A DNA stretch of 64,000 nucleotides from Hyphococcus sp. (GTDB taxonomy: Bacteria > Pseudomonadota > Alphaproteobacteria > Caulobacterales > Parvularculaceae). Position numbers and translations under genes: made by a program. The stretch spans positions 310,001-374,000 of the forward strand of contig JANQON010000003.1 in NCBI GenBank assembly GCA_028289605.1, read 5' to 3'. A model generated the notes under the pieces. It did no database searches and had not been told where the DNA came from. It saw nothing but the letters and a program-made list of their open reading frames with translations. This document shows, piece after piece, positions 9,462 through 18,029 of this stretch (position 1 is the stretch's first letter; each line of letters starts with the position of its first letter).

Positions 9462-9591
9462 CCGCTCATCCCGGCGAAGGCCGGGATCTCGTACGGCATA
9501 TTCCGAAGCAAGTTTCCTGAGGTCCCGGCCCGCGCGCGAAGGCGCGCAGACTTTAGATTGACCGCTTCGCGGTCGGGCCGGGATGAGCGGG
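9462..9591. repeat. Family A palindromic repeat, copy 2 (long form)
   Basis: Outer arms CCGCTCATCCCGGCG / CCGGGATGAGCGGG. The inner two-hairpin module (gcgcgcgaaggcgcgc and gaccgcttcgcggtc) sits in the right half, in the reverse orientation compared with copy 1. Confidence 0.9.
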
Positions 9592-9619
9592 TATTAGGTC
9601 ATGGAAGAAAAAACCTCCA

Positions 9620-9701
9620 TGTCGTCCGCGGGCTTGTCCCGAGGGCCTCAGGCGACGAGTCCATCGGCCTGAGATCGTCGGAACAAGTCCGACGATGACA
9701 A
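9620..9701. repeat. Family B palindromic repeat, copy 2
   Basis: Same two-hairpin layout as at 2725 (TGTCGTCCGCGGGC...CCGAGGGCC, then GATCGTCGGAACAAGTCC). It follows family A copy 2 by 28 bases, a pairing also seen at 24401 and 26586. Confidence 0.88.
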
Positions 9702-9764
9702 TCGCGCTTTGCTGGAGTTTGAGGTGGTGTTGATGTCGCCGGGATGAGCGGTTGAGAGATTTAA

Positions 9765-9804
9765 GTCCCCCTCTCCCTTCAGGGAGAGGGGATAGGGGTG
9801 AGGG
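9765..9804. repeat. Family F repeat, left copy
   Basis: A 40-base element with an internal hairpin (CCCTCTCCCTTCAGGGAGAGGG) and tail GGTGAGGG. Its inverted copy lies at 10208, so the two bracket the DUF559 nuclease gene. Confidence 0.88.
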
Positions 9805-9837
9805 TGCAAGCGCTCAATCAAGTGCTATGTTGGCGGT

Positions 9838-10191
9838 ATGGCAAAATCGCAGCCGCAATCCATCGCTCTCGCACGGCGACTTCGCAAAGACGCCAACACG
9901 CCGGAAAAAATCGCCTGGAACACGCTTCGGCAATTGCGCCGCCGGGGATATCCGGTGCGCCGCCAACATCCGGTTGGTCGCTACATCGTAGATTTTGCAA
10001 TCGTTAAGGCGCGGCTTGTCATTGAGATTGACGGCGGCGTTCACGGCCTCGATTTTGTCAAAGAACGAGATGAAATACGCCAAAATGAAATCGAAGATAT
10101 GGGATGGCGAGTTTTGCGAGTGGACGCGGAGACGGCGTTGTCGCCGGATCATTTGTTTGCGCTCGTTTGTGGGAAGCTCGATATTGATTAG
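9838..10191 (+). CDS. DUF559 (Vsr-like) endonuclease-fold protein
   Basis: 117 aa. The family match is clear: an N-terminal helix (LRKDANTPEKIAWNTLRQLR), then VRRQHPVGRYIVDFAI, then VIEIDGGVH and a helix leading to GWRVLRVDA. DUF559 shares the Vsr/very-short-patch-repair and restriction endonuclease-like fold, and the acidic residues around VDF and EIDG are the likely metal site. Its cellular role is not established. The gene is enclosed by inverted copies of a 40-base palindrome (9765 and 10208), which makes a compact cassette of about 480 bases. That bracket suggests movement or maintenance as a unit (inference). Confidence 0.88.
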   Translation: MAKSQPQSIALARRLRKDANTPEKIAWNTLRQLRRRGYPVRRQHPVGRYIVDFAIVKARLVIEIDGGVHGLDFVKERDEIRQNEIEDMGWRVLRVDAETALSPDHLFALVCGKLDID

Positions 10192-10207
10192 ATGCTGATG
10201 GCGCAGG

Positions 10208-10246
10208 CCCTCACCCCGGCCCTCTCCCTAAAGGGAGAGGGAGGAG
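10208..10246. repeat. Family F repeat, right (inverted) copy
   Basis: Reads CCCTCACCCCGG, then CCCTCTCCCTAAAGGGAGAGGG; it is the reverse complement of the copy at 9765 apart from a few changes. Confidence 0.88.
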
Positions 10247-10325
10247 ACCGAGTCCCCCCAGTTTGACCCCTCCGTCGCCCTCGGCTAATTCCTCGCGGCT
10301 TGAACCCGGAACCGAAAAAGACCTC

Positions 10326-11654
10326 ATGACCGTCACCGTCCGTTTTGCGCCGTCACCCACCGGCAAGCTTCATGTGGGCAATGTCCGCGCCGCGCTTTGG
10401 AACTGGCTCCTCGCCCGCAAGGAAGGGGGCAAGCTTATCCTGCGCGTCGACGACACCGACGCGGAGCGCTCGACCAAGGAGTATGAGGACGCGATCAAGG
10501 CGGACCTCCAGTGGCTGGGCCTTTCCTGGGACGAAACTGTCAACCAGTCGGACCGCTTTGCGCAATATGACGCCGCCCGGGACAAGCTGATCGCGGACGG
10601 GCTGCTCTATCCCTGTTACGAAACGGCCGAAGAGCTTGACCGTAAACGCAAGCTGCAGCGCGCCCGTGGGCTGCCGCCGGTCTATGACCGCGCGGCGCTC
10701 ACTCTTACGCATGATGAAAAACAAGCCCTGGAGGCCGAGGGCCGGAAACCCCATTGGCGCTTTAAGCTTTCGCGCACGCCCGTCGCCTGGACTGATCTCA
10801 TCCGCGGCGAGACCACTGTCGATACGGCGAGCGTGTCTGACCCGGTGCTGATCCGCGCGGACGGGATGTATCTCTACACCCTGCCGTCCTGCGTCGACGA
10901 TATCGATTTGAAGATCACCCATGTCATGCGCGGCGAGGACCACGTCACCAACACCGGCGTGCAGATCGAAATTTTCAAGGCCCTCGGCGGCGCGGCCCCG
11001 GCCTTCGCCCATCACTCTTTGCTCGTCGGCAAGGACGGCGAGGGCCTGTCGAAACGGTTCGGCTCCCTCTCGGTCGAAGCGATGCGCGAGGACGGTCTTG
11101 AGCCTGCGGCGATCACTAGTCTGCTTGCAAAACTTGGCACCGCCGATCCGGTAACGCCGGTTGCCGACTTGCGCGCGCTCGCCGAGACGTTCGATTTCGA
11201 CCGCGTCGGCCGGGCGCCGGCGCGGTTCGACATGGGCGAGCTCACCGCGCTCAACGGCAAGCTCCTTCATGATACAGATTACAGCGCCGTGGGCGAGCGC
11301 CTTGCCGCCATGAGTGTCGATGAAGCGCTGTGGCTCGCCGTGCGCGGCAATATCGAAAAACTGGAAGACGCAGCCCGCTGGGCCGGCGTCGTCAGCGGCG
11401 AAATCGATCCGGTGATTGAGAACGCCGCCTTTACCGACCAGGCCGCCGAGCTGGTGCCGGATGCGCTGAACGCGGCGAGCTGGGGCGACTTCACCGCGGC
11501 CCTCAAAGAAAAAACCGGGGCGAAAGGCAAGGCCCTCTTCATGCCCTTGCGCCTGGCGCTTACGGGCGAAAAACACGGGCCGGAAATGGCGGCGATCTTC
11601 CCGTTGATCGGGGCGGACAAGGCCCGGGCGCGACTGAAGGGCGAGCGGGCTTAG
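10326..11654 (+). CDS. gltX: Glutamate-tRNA ligase
   Basis: 442 aa. The ATG at 10326 starts directly before the family N-terminus (VTVRFAPSPTGKLHVGNVRAA); a longer frame from 10263 adds 21 non-family residues. The class I signature HVGN (HIGH-like) lies at residues 16-19 and LSKRFG (KMSKS-like) near residue 240. It charges tRNA-Glu, and in alphaproteobacteria lacking GlnRS often tRNA-Gln as a substrate for GatCAB. Alphaproteobacteria commonly carry two gltX copies, and at about 440 residues this is of the shorter kind. I cannot tell from the sequence which tRNA it prefers. Confidence 0.95.
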   Translation: MTVTVRFAPSPTGKLHVGNVRAALWNWLLARKEGGKLILRVDDTDAERSTKEYEDAIKADLQWLGLSWDETVNQSDRFAQYDAARDKLIADGLLYPCYETAEELDRKRKLQRARGLPPVYDRAALTLTHDEKQALEAEGRKPHWRFKLSRTPVAWTDLIRGETTVDTASVSDPVLIRADGMYLYTLPSCVDDIDLKITHVMRGEDHVTNTGVQIEIFKALGGAAPAFAHHSLLVGKDGEGLSKRFGSLSVEAMREDGLEPAAITSLLAKLGTADPVTPVADLRALAETFDFDRVGRAPARFDMGELTALNGKLLHDTDYSAVGERLAAMSVDEALWLAVRGNIEKLEDAARWAGVVSGEIDPVIENAAFTDQAAELVPDALNAASWGDFTAALKEKTGAKGKALFMPLRLALTGEKHGPEMAAIFPLIGADKARARLKGERA

Positions 11655-11664
11655 GGAATATGGC

Positions 11665-11790
11665 CGTCATCCCGTGCGCGCCGCATCATCTTGAAGATGC
11701 GGCGCAGACACGGGATCGCTCTCGGCATGCTGACACAGGTCCCGTGTCTGCACCGCAACGATAAATCGCTGCGGCGCGCACGGGATGACG
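11665..11790. repeat. Family E palindromic repeat, copy 1
   Basis: Outer arms CGTCATCCCGTGCGCG / CGCGCACGGGATGACG enclose inner hairpins (gcatcatcttgaagatgc and acacgggat...cccgtgt). A second copy lies at 32135 inside the GTA cluster. Confidence 0.88.
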
Positions 11791-11877
11791 AAATCCCCCC
11801 TCGCAACAAACCATTAACCTTCGGTCCATGGAATTTGCGTAGCCTGCGGTAAGAGCAGGACAAGCGCACATCTTTGC

Positions 11878-13017
11878 ATGACGGAAAGCGGGAACAGGAT
11901 ACGCGGTCTAGACGGCGTGCGGGCGTTCGCCGTGATCGCCGTGGTGTTGTCGCATATCGGGTTGCTGAAGAGCCTTAGAGAAAACGGCCTGATGTCGGAC
12001 GGCGTCTATTATTCCGTGCGCGGGGCGGTCGGCGTCGAAGCGTTCTTCGTGCTGTCCGGTTTCCTGATCACGCATCTGCTTATTCGCGAACACCGCAAGA
12101 CCGGCGATGTGTCGCTGCGCAATTTCTTCGTGCGCCGCGTGTTGCGGATTTTCCCGGTCTATTACCTGATGCTGGTGCTGACGCTCCTCATTCATCTCTC
12201 AGGCGCCGGGGCCACGGATCTCAAACACCTGGCCATGTCGTTTCTCTATATTTCGAACTACGTGCCCCAGGCGAACAACAGCCCGATGCTCGACCACACC
12301 TGGTCCCTGGCGGTGGAGGAGCATTTTTACCTGCTCTGGCCCGCCGTGTTCCTGCTCTTCGCCGCGCGGTTGCGGCTGTTGGCGGCGATCAGCGTTGCCT
12401 TCATTGCAGGCGCTCTCGGGCTTGCCGGATTTCTGTTGCAGAACCCCGGCCTCGCCGGTGGCGAGAATTTCTTCCGGTGGAGCCATATCGCCGGGTTCGA
12501 CATCATGATCGGCTGCGCCGCCGCCCTGTTCATCAACATCGCGCGTCCCGGCGGCGTCTTCGCGTCCGTAACGGCGAGCCGACCCGCTTTGGCGTTGGGC
12601 GTCCTGTTCTGGTTCAATCAGGCGACGCCCTTTTTTGACGGAACGATCACGCACGTTCTGTTGCGCGGGGTCGGCTTCGCGCTCATCATTCTGTGGATAT
12701 ACGGCCGGCAGCGGTCCCGCGTGGTCGCGGCGCTGGAATGGACGCCGCTCGCCTATGTCGGGCAAATCTCATACGGCGTTTACATCTGGCAGGGTTTTTA
12801 CCTCACCAACGCGCCGGACCGGCCCGCCGACATGCTCTGGCCCCTGCCCATGGAAATCGGGGTCTTCCTGCTGATGGCGACGGCGCCCTTGTCCTATCAT
12901 TTCCTGGAGCGGCCGATCCTGCGGATGAAAGACAGGTTTCGAAAGGCGCGGCCTCGTCCCGGCGCGCGGCCCGCGACGCCTGCCGACGCGAAGGGCCGCT
13001 TAGGCGCTAAGCCGTAA
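11878..13017 (+). CDS. Acyltransferase 3 family membrane protein (OafA/YrhL type)
   Basis: 379 aa with about ten hydrophobic helices. The N-terminus shows the family start (IRGLDGVRAFAVIAVVLSHIGLL, with the conserved Arg and His), followed by GVEAFFVLSGFLITHLL and RRVLRIFPVYY, then DHTWSLAVEEHFYLLWP. Members move acyl groups, usually acetyl, onto sugars of LPS, exopolysaccharide or peptidoglycan from the cytoplasmic side. There is no fused SGNH domain. The last 30 residues are basic and Pro-rich. It overlaps the convergent small gene by 11 bases. Confidence 0.92.
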   Translation: MTESGNRIRGLDGVRAFAVIAVVLSHIGLLKSLRENGLMSDGVYYSVRGAVGVEAFFVLSGFLITHLLIREHRKTGDVSLRNFFVRRVLRIFPVYYLMLVLTLLIHLSGAGATDLKHLAMSFLYISNYVPQANNSPMLDHTWSLAVEEHFYLLWPAVFLLFAARLRLLAAISVAFIAGALGLAGFLLQNPGLAGGENFFRWSHIAGFDIMIGCAAALFINIARPGGVFASVTASRPALALGVLFWFNQATPFFDGTITHVLLRGVGFALIILWIYGRQRSRVVAALEWTPLAYVGQISYGVYIWQGFYLTNAPDRPADMLWPLPMEIGVFLLMATAPLSYHFLERPILRMKDRFRKARPRPGARPATPADAKGRLGAKP

Positions 13018-13225
13018 CGGCGATCCGGCCTTCGGCCACATGCTGCAGAAACGCGTCATGAGACAGCGTGAAAAAACAGGCGCCGTCGCAGGGACAGAAC
13101 TCAACGCCCGTCTCGCCGTCCTGAATTTCGTATTCCCCTTCCGGCGCGAGGCTTTTTTCCTTCGCGTTTCCATACGGCACTGGGTTTTTAAGAATCGCGG
13201 TTGCGCAATTTGCTTTCGTCGCCAT
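13007..13225 (-). CDS. Small Cys-containing protein, possible CDGSH-like iron-sulfur protein
   Basis: 72 aa with GAGGACGTC before the ATG, so translation is credible. It contains GVEFCPCDGACFFTLSHDAFLQH. The spacing C-x-C-D-G-x-C with a following His three to seven residues on recalls metal-binding CDGSH-type zinc/iron-sulfur motifs, but it is not an exact match (the canonical site is C-x-C-x2-(S/T)-x3-P-x-C-D-G-x2-H). There is no signal peptide. It overlaps the 3' end of the acyltransferase gene on the other strand. Function is unknown; the metal site is inference. Confidence 0.6.
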   Translation of the reverse strand: MATKANCATAILKNPVPYGNAKEKSLAPEGEYEIQDGETGVEFCPCDGACFFTLSHDAFLQHVAEGRIAVTA

Positions 13226-13380
13226 GACGTCCTCGTTCGCCTTCCCCGGCTGTCATTTAGTTACGATACCAACAATGGACAGTGATTTGGTTCAACAGGC
13301 GATTAAAATTAGGCCATTTTCGGAAACAGGTTCACAACGGCGAGAGAGGGGGGGTGGATTTCATCATCAGCAAAATATTC

Positions 13381-13492
13381 CGCTCATCCCGACGAAAGTC
13401 GGGATCTCATGAAACTCGCTCCGGAATGTGCCGTAGGAGGTCCCGGCTTTCGCCGGGATGAGCGGGGTATATTTTGGCGCCGGGATGAGCGG
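13381..13492. repeat. Family A palindromic repeat, copy 3 (short form)
   Basis: CGCTCATCCCGACGAAAGTC at the left, CCCGGCTTTCGCCGGGATGAGCGGG at the right, followed after 15 bases by an extra partial arm (CGCCGGGATGAGCGG). It lacks the inner module. It lies just beyond the stop codon of the PBP gene. Confidence 0.88.
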
Positions 13493-13501
13493 AAGAAGAT
13501 A

Positions 13502-15586
13502 CTACCGCTGTCGCCGCGCCCGCCGTGGGTTGCCGTCGTCGGCGACGCGCGACAGGCCGCGCGAGACGTCGTTGTAGAATTCAAGAAGCGTGTTTTCTTC
13601 CCGATATGTCGCCGCCGGATAAGCGCCGTCCAGCGCGTAGACCGGCAGGCCCTGATGGGCCGAGACCATGAAATTCTTCCAGATTTCCGCGGGGATCGAG
13701 CCGCCGGTCACTTTGTCCATGGGCCGGTAGTCGTCATTGCCGACCCAGACGCCGGCGGTCAGTTGCGCCGTGTACCCCATAAACCAGGCGTCGCGCCAGT
13801 CATTGGTGGTGCCGGTCTTGCCCGCCGCCGGACGCCGCCCCAGGGAGGCGCGCCGGCCCGTGCCCGAATGCATCACCTGATAGAGCATGTGGGTCATGTT
13901 TTTCGCCACCGCCTCGTCCATCACCTGTTCCGGCGCGGGCGTGTCGCGGGCGTAGAGAACTTCGCCGTCCCGGGTTTCGATCGTTTCGATCGCGTAAGGG
14001 GCGGGTTTGCGCCCGCCCTGGGCGAAGGGCAGATAGGCGGCGGTGAAATCCATCAGGGTGGTGTCGACCGCGCCGAGCGCGATGGCGCGAAAGGCGGGCA
14101 CCTCTTTGACGCCGAATCGCATCGCCGCGGCGGCGACTTTGCTGGGCCCGACCCGTTCGGTGACCTGGGCGGCGACGGTGTTGATCGACTGCGCCATCGC
14201 CTCGGTCAGGCGCACCGCGCCGCGATAGGTGTCGGTGTAGTTGGTGGGCGCCCAATCGCCGAACTGCACCGGCTGGTCGACAAAGCGGGTGTTGGGCGTA
14301 AGGCCTGACTCCATCGCCGCCACATAGACGAAGGGCTTAAACGCCGAGCCCGGCTGTCGGGTCGCCTGGACCGCGCGGTTGAACTGGCTCTCTTTGTAAG
14401 CGCGCCCGCCGACCATGGCGCGCAACGCGCCGTCCGCGTCATAGGCGACGAGGGCGGCCTGGTCGGCGCCTTTCAGGCGCGCATCGACGGTGAGGCCCGC
14501 CTTGACGGCGGTTTCCGCATCGCGCTGCAGTTTCTGGTCGATGGTGGTGCGCACGATGATGTCGCCGGCGACGGTCGGGGCGAGGGTCTTGGTCCTGGCC
14601 GCGACAAAATCGAAAAAGTAGCCGAGATCATTATCCGTATTCTGAAAGATCACCTGGGCCGGCTGTTGGCGCGCCTCGCGCGCCTCAAAAGGCGTCACCG
14701 CATGGGTTTCCAGGAGGTTATCGATGACAACGCCGGCGCGGCGTTCCGCGCCCTTGGGGTTTTGGGTCGGCGCATAGGTTGACGGCGCCTTGGGCAGGCC
14801 GGCGATCATCGCCGCTTCGGCAAGGTTCACATCCCGGGCGGATTTGCCGAAATAGGTGAGCGCGGCCGATTCAACGCCGTAAGCGCCGGCGCCGAGATAG
14901 ATCCGGTTAAGATAGAGCGACAGAATTTCGTCTTTTGAAAAATGCCCTTCAAGCCACAAGGCGAGCAGCGCCTCGCGGATCTTGCGCGTATAGGTCTGCT
15001 CCGGCGACAGAAATAAGTTGCGCGCCAGCTGCTGCGTGATGGTGGAGCCGCCCTCGACGACGGCGCCGGATTTGGCGTTCGCTGTCGCCGCGCGCAAGGT
15101 GCCGCGAATGTCGACGCCGGCGTGATCGTAAAAGCGGCGGTCCTCAGTGGCGAGAATGGCGTCGATGAAAAAGCCCGGCAGCTCTTCGGGAAACACTTGC
15201 GCACCGTAGCGGGCGCCCCGCGCGGCGATCTCTTCGCCATTGCGGTCAAGGACGATGATCGCTGACTGGCGGTTAACGTTCCAGAGATCGACATCCGCCG
15301 GCGCCCGCGGCGCCATGACGATGAACGCGAAGGCAAGCCCGGCGCCGGCGCCGAGAAAGGTCAGGGAGCCCGCGGCGGCCGCAAGGCTGCCGTAAAGATC
15401 GCGCCAGGCGCGCCCTTCGCCGGGCTCTTTTTTGTATTTTTTCGCTTCGGCGTAAGGGGAGGCCTTTGCTTCCGTCTTGTCGCCGCGCCCGGTCAGACGG
15501 GCGACGACGCCGCGGGCGTCCGCAACGACATTGCGGATGATCGCGTTGAGCCCTGACGGGTCGTGTTGTTTTTTGTCGTCACCCAT
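13502..15586 (-). CDS. Class A penicillin-binding protein (PBP1A-type)
   Basis: 694 aa. A basic cytoplasmic N-terminus of about 75 residues precedes one membrane helix (near 85-100). The GT51 transglycosylase domain follows (EDRRFYDHAGVDIRG with the catalytic Glu, and GGSTITQQLARN). The transpeptidase domain has the nucleophile in PGSAFKPF (SxxK), SIN (SxN) and GKTGTT (KTG). It makes glycan strands and cross-links them in the periplasm. Length fits the shorter alphaproteobacterial PBP1A/1C-like forms; no C-terminal accessory domain is seen. The gene stands alone, followed by a repeat. Confidence 0.95.
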   Translation of the reverse strand: MGDDKKQHDPSGLNAIIRNVVADARGVVARLTGRGDKTEAKASPYAEAKKYKKEPGEGRAWRDLYGSLAAAAGSLTFLGAGAGLAFAFIVMAPRAPADVDLWNVNRQSAIIVLDRNGEEIAARGARYGAQVFPEELPGFFIDAILATEDRRFYDHAGVDIRGTLRAATANAKSGAVVEGGSTITQQLARNLFLSPEQTYTRKIREALLALWLEGHFSKDEILSLYLNRIYLGAGAYGVESAALTYFGKSARDVNLAEAAMIAGLPKAPSTYAPTQNPKGAERRAGVVIDNLLETHAVTPFEAREARQQPAQVIFQNTDNDLGYFFDFVAARTKTLAPTVAGDIIVRTTIDQKLQRDAETAVKAGLTVDARLKGADQAALVAYDADGALRAMVGGRAYKESQFNRAVQATRQPGSAFKPFVYVAAMESGLTPNTRFVDQPVQFGDWAPTNYTDTYRGAVRLTEAMAQSINTVAAQVTERVGPSKVAAAAMRFGVKEVPAFRAIALGAVDTTLMDFTAAYLPFAQGGRKPAPYAIETIETRDGEVLYARDTPAPEQVMDEAVAKNMTHMLYQVMHSGTGRRASLGRRPAAGKTGTTNDWRDAWFMGYTAQLTAGVWVGNDDYRPMDKVTGGSIPAEIWKNFMVSAHQGLPVYALDGAYPAATYREENTLLEFYNDVSRGLSRVADDGNPRRARRQR

Positions 15587-16049
15587 CGCCTTCGGTCCTG
15601 ACGCAAATAGCGACGATTACCAGTGTGGATCGCTTCATCCTGAGGAGCAAACTTCCTTCGTCCTTTGTGACGGGCCTTACAGGCCCTCCTCAGGACGAAG
15701 GAATTTTGCGTCTCGAAGGATGACGCGCCCGATTGTCGTCCATTTTCTACCTCGTCGATAATCGCGGCGGCGTTATGGCGCAAGCGCCGCGATTTTGTGG
15801 CGGGTGAAAGGCGTTGGGTGTTCTGGCTTTTTTCGGATTTGTAAGAAATGCCGCTCATCCTGGCGAAATGATTGGCGACGGCGGCCGTTGGCGAAGCAAA
15901 CACCCGACTTTAAAAGCTACCCTGTCGTCCTCGGACCGTCGATGGTTCCCGTCCATCTCCATCCAAGGACCTCGAGCGGCCCCGCGCGCGGAACATTTAC
16001 TGGCGTGGAAATGAAAGCAGGAGGAGTTCTCACGAACCCCTCCGATTAT
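15587..16049. other. 463-base gap with repeats and a hairpin, no gene seen
   Basis: It holds a family C repeat (15631-15724), a hairpin at 15760-15794 (AATCGCGGCG / CGCCGCGATT), a scrap of family A (CCGCTCATCCTGGCG near 15853) and a decayed family B copy (15922-15979). The short open frames here have no start signals or family sequence. The hairpin could end transcription from nhaA on the minus strand. Confidence 0.6.
15631..15724. repeat. Family C palindromic repeat, copy 1
   Basis: Left part CTTCATCCTGAGGAG, middle hairpin GGGCCTTACAGGCCC, right part CTCCTCAGGACGAAGG and tail TGCGTCTCGAAGGATGACG. The same modules recur at 62776 and 63222. Confidence 0.85.
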
Positions 16050-17267
16050 CTACTCCGCCGGGACCTGTGACGGCGTCGGGGCGCCGTTGCGCTGGCGCGG
16101 CGACCGCGAGGCGAGGGCCAGAACGGTGCAGCCCGCCGCCGCCGAGGCGATGGAGCCTGTGAGCACGCCGAGGCGCACCTGGTTCAATGTGTCTGCATCG
16201 CTGAAGGCGAGGCCGCCGATAAAGAGGCTCATGGTGAAACCGACCCCGGTCAGCCAGGCGACGCCCGCAAGCTGCGCCCAGGTGATGTCCGACGGCAGCC
16301 GGGCGAGCCCCAGCCGCGTCGCCAGGAACGCCATCAACAGAACGCCGACCGGCTTGCCGATAAAGAGGCCGAGGGCGATGCCGATAGGCGCCGGCGCCAG
16401 GATCGCACTGGGCGTCAATCCCTGAAAAGAAAGCCCGGCGTTGGCGAAAGCGAACAGCGGCAGGATCATGAATGCGACCCAGGGGTGCAGGTCATGCTCC
16501 AGCTTGTGCAGAGGCGACTGGCATTTTTCCGTACGCCCCGCAATCGGAATGGCGAGGGCGGTAACGACGCCGGCGAGCGTGGCGTGTACGCCTGATTTCA
16601 GCACGCACACCCAGACGATGGCCCCGATCAGAATATAGGGCGCCGGCGAGCGCACGCCGAACCTGTTGAGGACAAACAGCATGGTTGCGCCCATCAGCGC
16701 GAAGGTCAGCGCCATGAGCGACAGGTCTGCGGTGTAGAACAGCGCGATAATCACGATCGCCGCCAGATCGTCGATAATCGCGACCGCGAGCAGAAAGATT
16801 TTCAGGCTCACCGGCGCGCGCGACGCGGCGAGGGCGAGAAAACCGAGCGCAAATGCGATGTCGGTCGCGGCCGGGATCGCCCAGCCGGCGGCGGTCGCCG
16901 GATTGTCCCAGTTAAAGCCGACGTAAATGAGCGCCGGCGCGGCGATGCCGCCGATCGCGGCGAAGACGGGCAGCGCCGCCTTGTCGAAAGTGGACAGTTC
17001 GCCTTCCAGGATTTCCCGTTTGATCTCGAGGCCAACAAGGAAGAAAAAGACCGCCATCAAACCGTCATTGATCCACAACAGAAGCGGCTTGGCGATTTCA
17101 AGCGCGCCGACCTGCACCACGACGGGGGTCGACAACAGCGCGCCGTAATAATTCGACAGGAAACTGTTGTTAGCGATCAGCGCGAGCAGCGCCGCAAATA
17201 TAAGCAAAACGCCAGCCGATGATTCAAGCCGGAGAAAATCCTGCATGCGGGCGACGATACGGGCCAT
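16050..17267 (-). CDS. nhaA: Na+/H+ antiporter NhaA
   Basis: 405 aa, about 12 membrane helices, standard length for NhaA. Family sequence runs along the protein: LRLESSAGVLLIFAALLALI at the N-terminus, INDGLMAVFFFLVGLEIKRE, AIPAATDIAFALGFLAL (with the transport Asp pair further on in AVAIIDDLAAI) and GVHATLAGV. It exchanges external protons for cytoplasmic Na+ and protects against salt and alkali in the inner membrane. Monocistronic on the minus strand. No NhaR-type regulator is adjacent; the OxyR-like LysR gene 763 bases upstream is divergent and separated by another gene. Confidence 0.96.
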   Translation of the reverse strand: MARIVARMQDFLRLESSAGVLLIFAALLALIANNSFLSNYYGALLSTPVVVQVGALEIAKPLLLWINDGLMAVFFFLVGLEIKREILEGELSTFDKAALPVFAAIGGIAAPALIYVGFNWDNPATAAGWAIPAATDIAFALGFLALAASRAPVSLKIFLLAVAIIDDLAAIVIIALFYTADLSLMALTFALMGATMLFVLNRFGVRSPAPYILIGAIVWVCVLKSGVHATLAGVVTALAIPIAGRTEKCQSPLHKLEHDLHPWVAFMILPLFAFANAGLSFQGLTPSAILAPAPIGIALGLFIGKPVGVLLMAFLATRLGLARLPSDITWAQLAGVAWLTGVGFTMSLFIGGLAFSDADTLNQVRLGVLTGSIASAAAGCTVLALASRSPRQRNGAPTPSQVPAE

Positions 17268-17400
17268 TGTTGTTTTGTTCCTAGCGTTAAAGTCTTTTTC
17301 GTTTTCGTTCAGTCTACGTTCAATCTTGTGTCTTCGGATCCGTATGTCTTCGGATCGATCGTCGCGTTACGTGCGGGCTCGCTTCACAAGGTCGAGGGCC

Positions 17401-17461
17401 AACGCCTTCGTCCTGAAAAACGCCTGCGGGAACGGCGCACTCTCAGGATGAAGGCATTGAC
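17401..17461. repeat. Family C-like inverted repeat (degenerate)
   Basis: GCCTTCGTCCTGA at the left and TCAGGATGAAGGC at the right form the outer stem, with a GC-rich centre. It resembles the outer arms of family C but lacks the CTCGAAGGA tail. Confidence 0.5.
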
Positions 17462-17521
17462 CCGACGCAAGAGACGGCGTGACCCCGTCCCAATCCGGCG
17501 ACCCCCCCCCCCTGCAATCCG

Positions 17522-17917
17522 TTAGGCGGCGCGCTCCCATGTGGTGATCTGATCAAGCGACGCGCGCAGGGCCTGTTCAAACTGCCCCTCGGTGTCGGGG
17601 CCGGCGAGTTGCTTGGCCCCATGATAGTAAAACCGGCAGAGAATGCGGCCGTCCGTTTCCGTCCGCGCGCAATCGACAAGTTCGTAAGGGCCCCAGTTCG
17701 AGACACAGTCGACTTTGTCGCGCAATTCAGCGATGTCGCCTTCCCATGACGCCACCAGATCGAGGGTCGGCGCCGTCGGCGGAATCGCCGGCGGGGAATA
17801 GAGCAGCGGCAGCCCGCGGGACTCGCGCAGCCGGGCGAGATGGTTTTCAACCGTCTCCGGCGTCACGTCGTTGCTTTTTTCCGGCGTCGACACTCTGCGA
17901 GGCGTTGAATCAAACAC
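17522..17917 (-). CDS. Hypothetical cytoplasmic protein
   Basis: 131 aa from a GTG with GGAGTGC upstream. The sequence is charged, with no signal peptide or membrane segment. It has two Cys in short contexts (DCVSNWGPYELVDCAR) and a third in ILCRFYYHG; the Trp/Tyr-rich centre looks like a small folded domain. I do not recognise a family. The gene is divergent from the OxyR-like regulator across 112 bases, the classic layout of a LysR regulator and its target, so it may be controlled by that protein (inference). Confidence 0.65.
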   Translation of the reverse strand: MFDSTPRRVSTPEKSNDVTPETVENHLARLRESRGLPLLYSPPAIPPTAPTLDLVASWEGDIAELRDKVDCVSNWGPYELVDCARTETDGRILCRFYYHGAKQLAGPDTEGQFEQALRASLDQITTWERAA

Positions 17918-18029
17918 GAAAGCGCACTCCTGTCATCTTGCGGAGACACATGGGCGCTTTTCACCCTATTGAAAACCGGATCGCGATCTACATTTTGATA
18001 GAAATTTCCAATGAGCGGAGAAATGGGAC

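Noticed and set aside
10353-11576. 407-codon minus-strand frame opposite gltX
   Set aside because: The plus strand encodes a complete GluRS; the minus frame is rich in Arg and His without domains.
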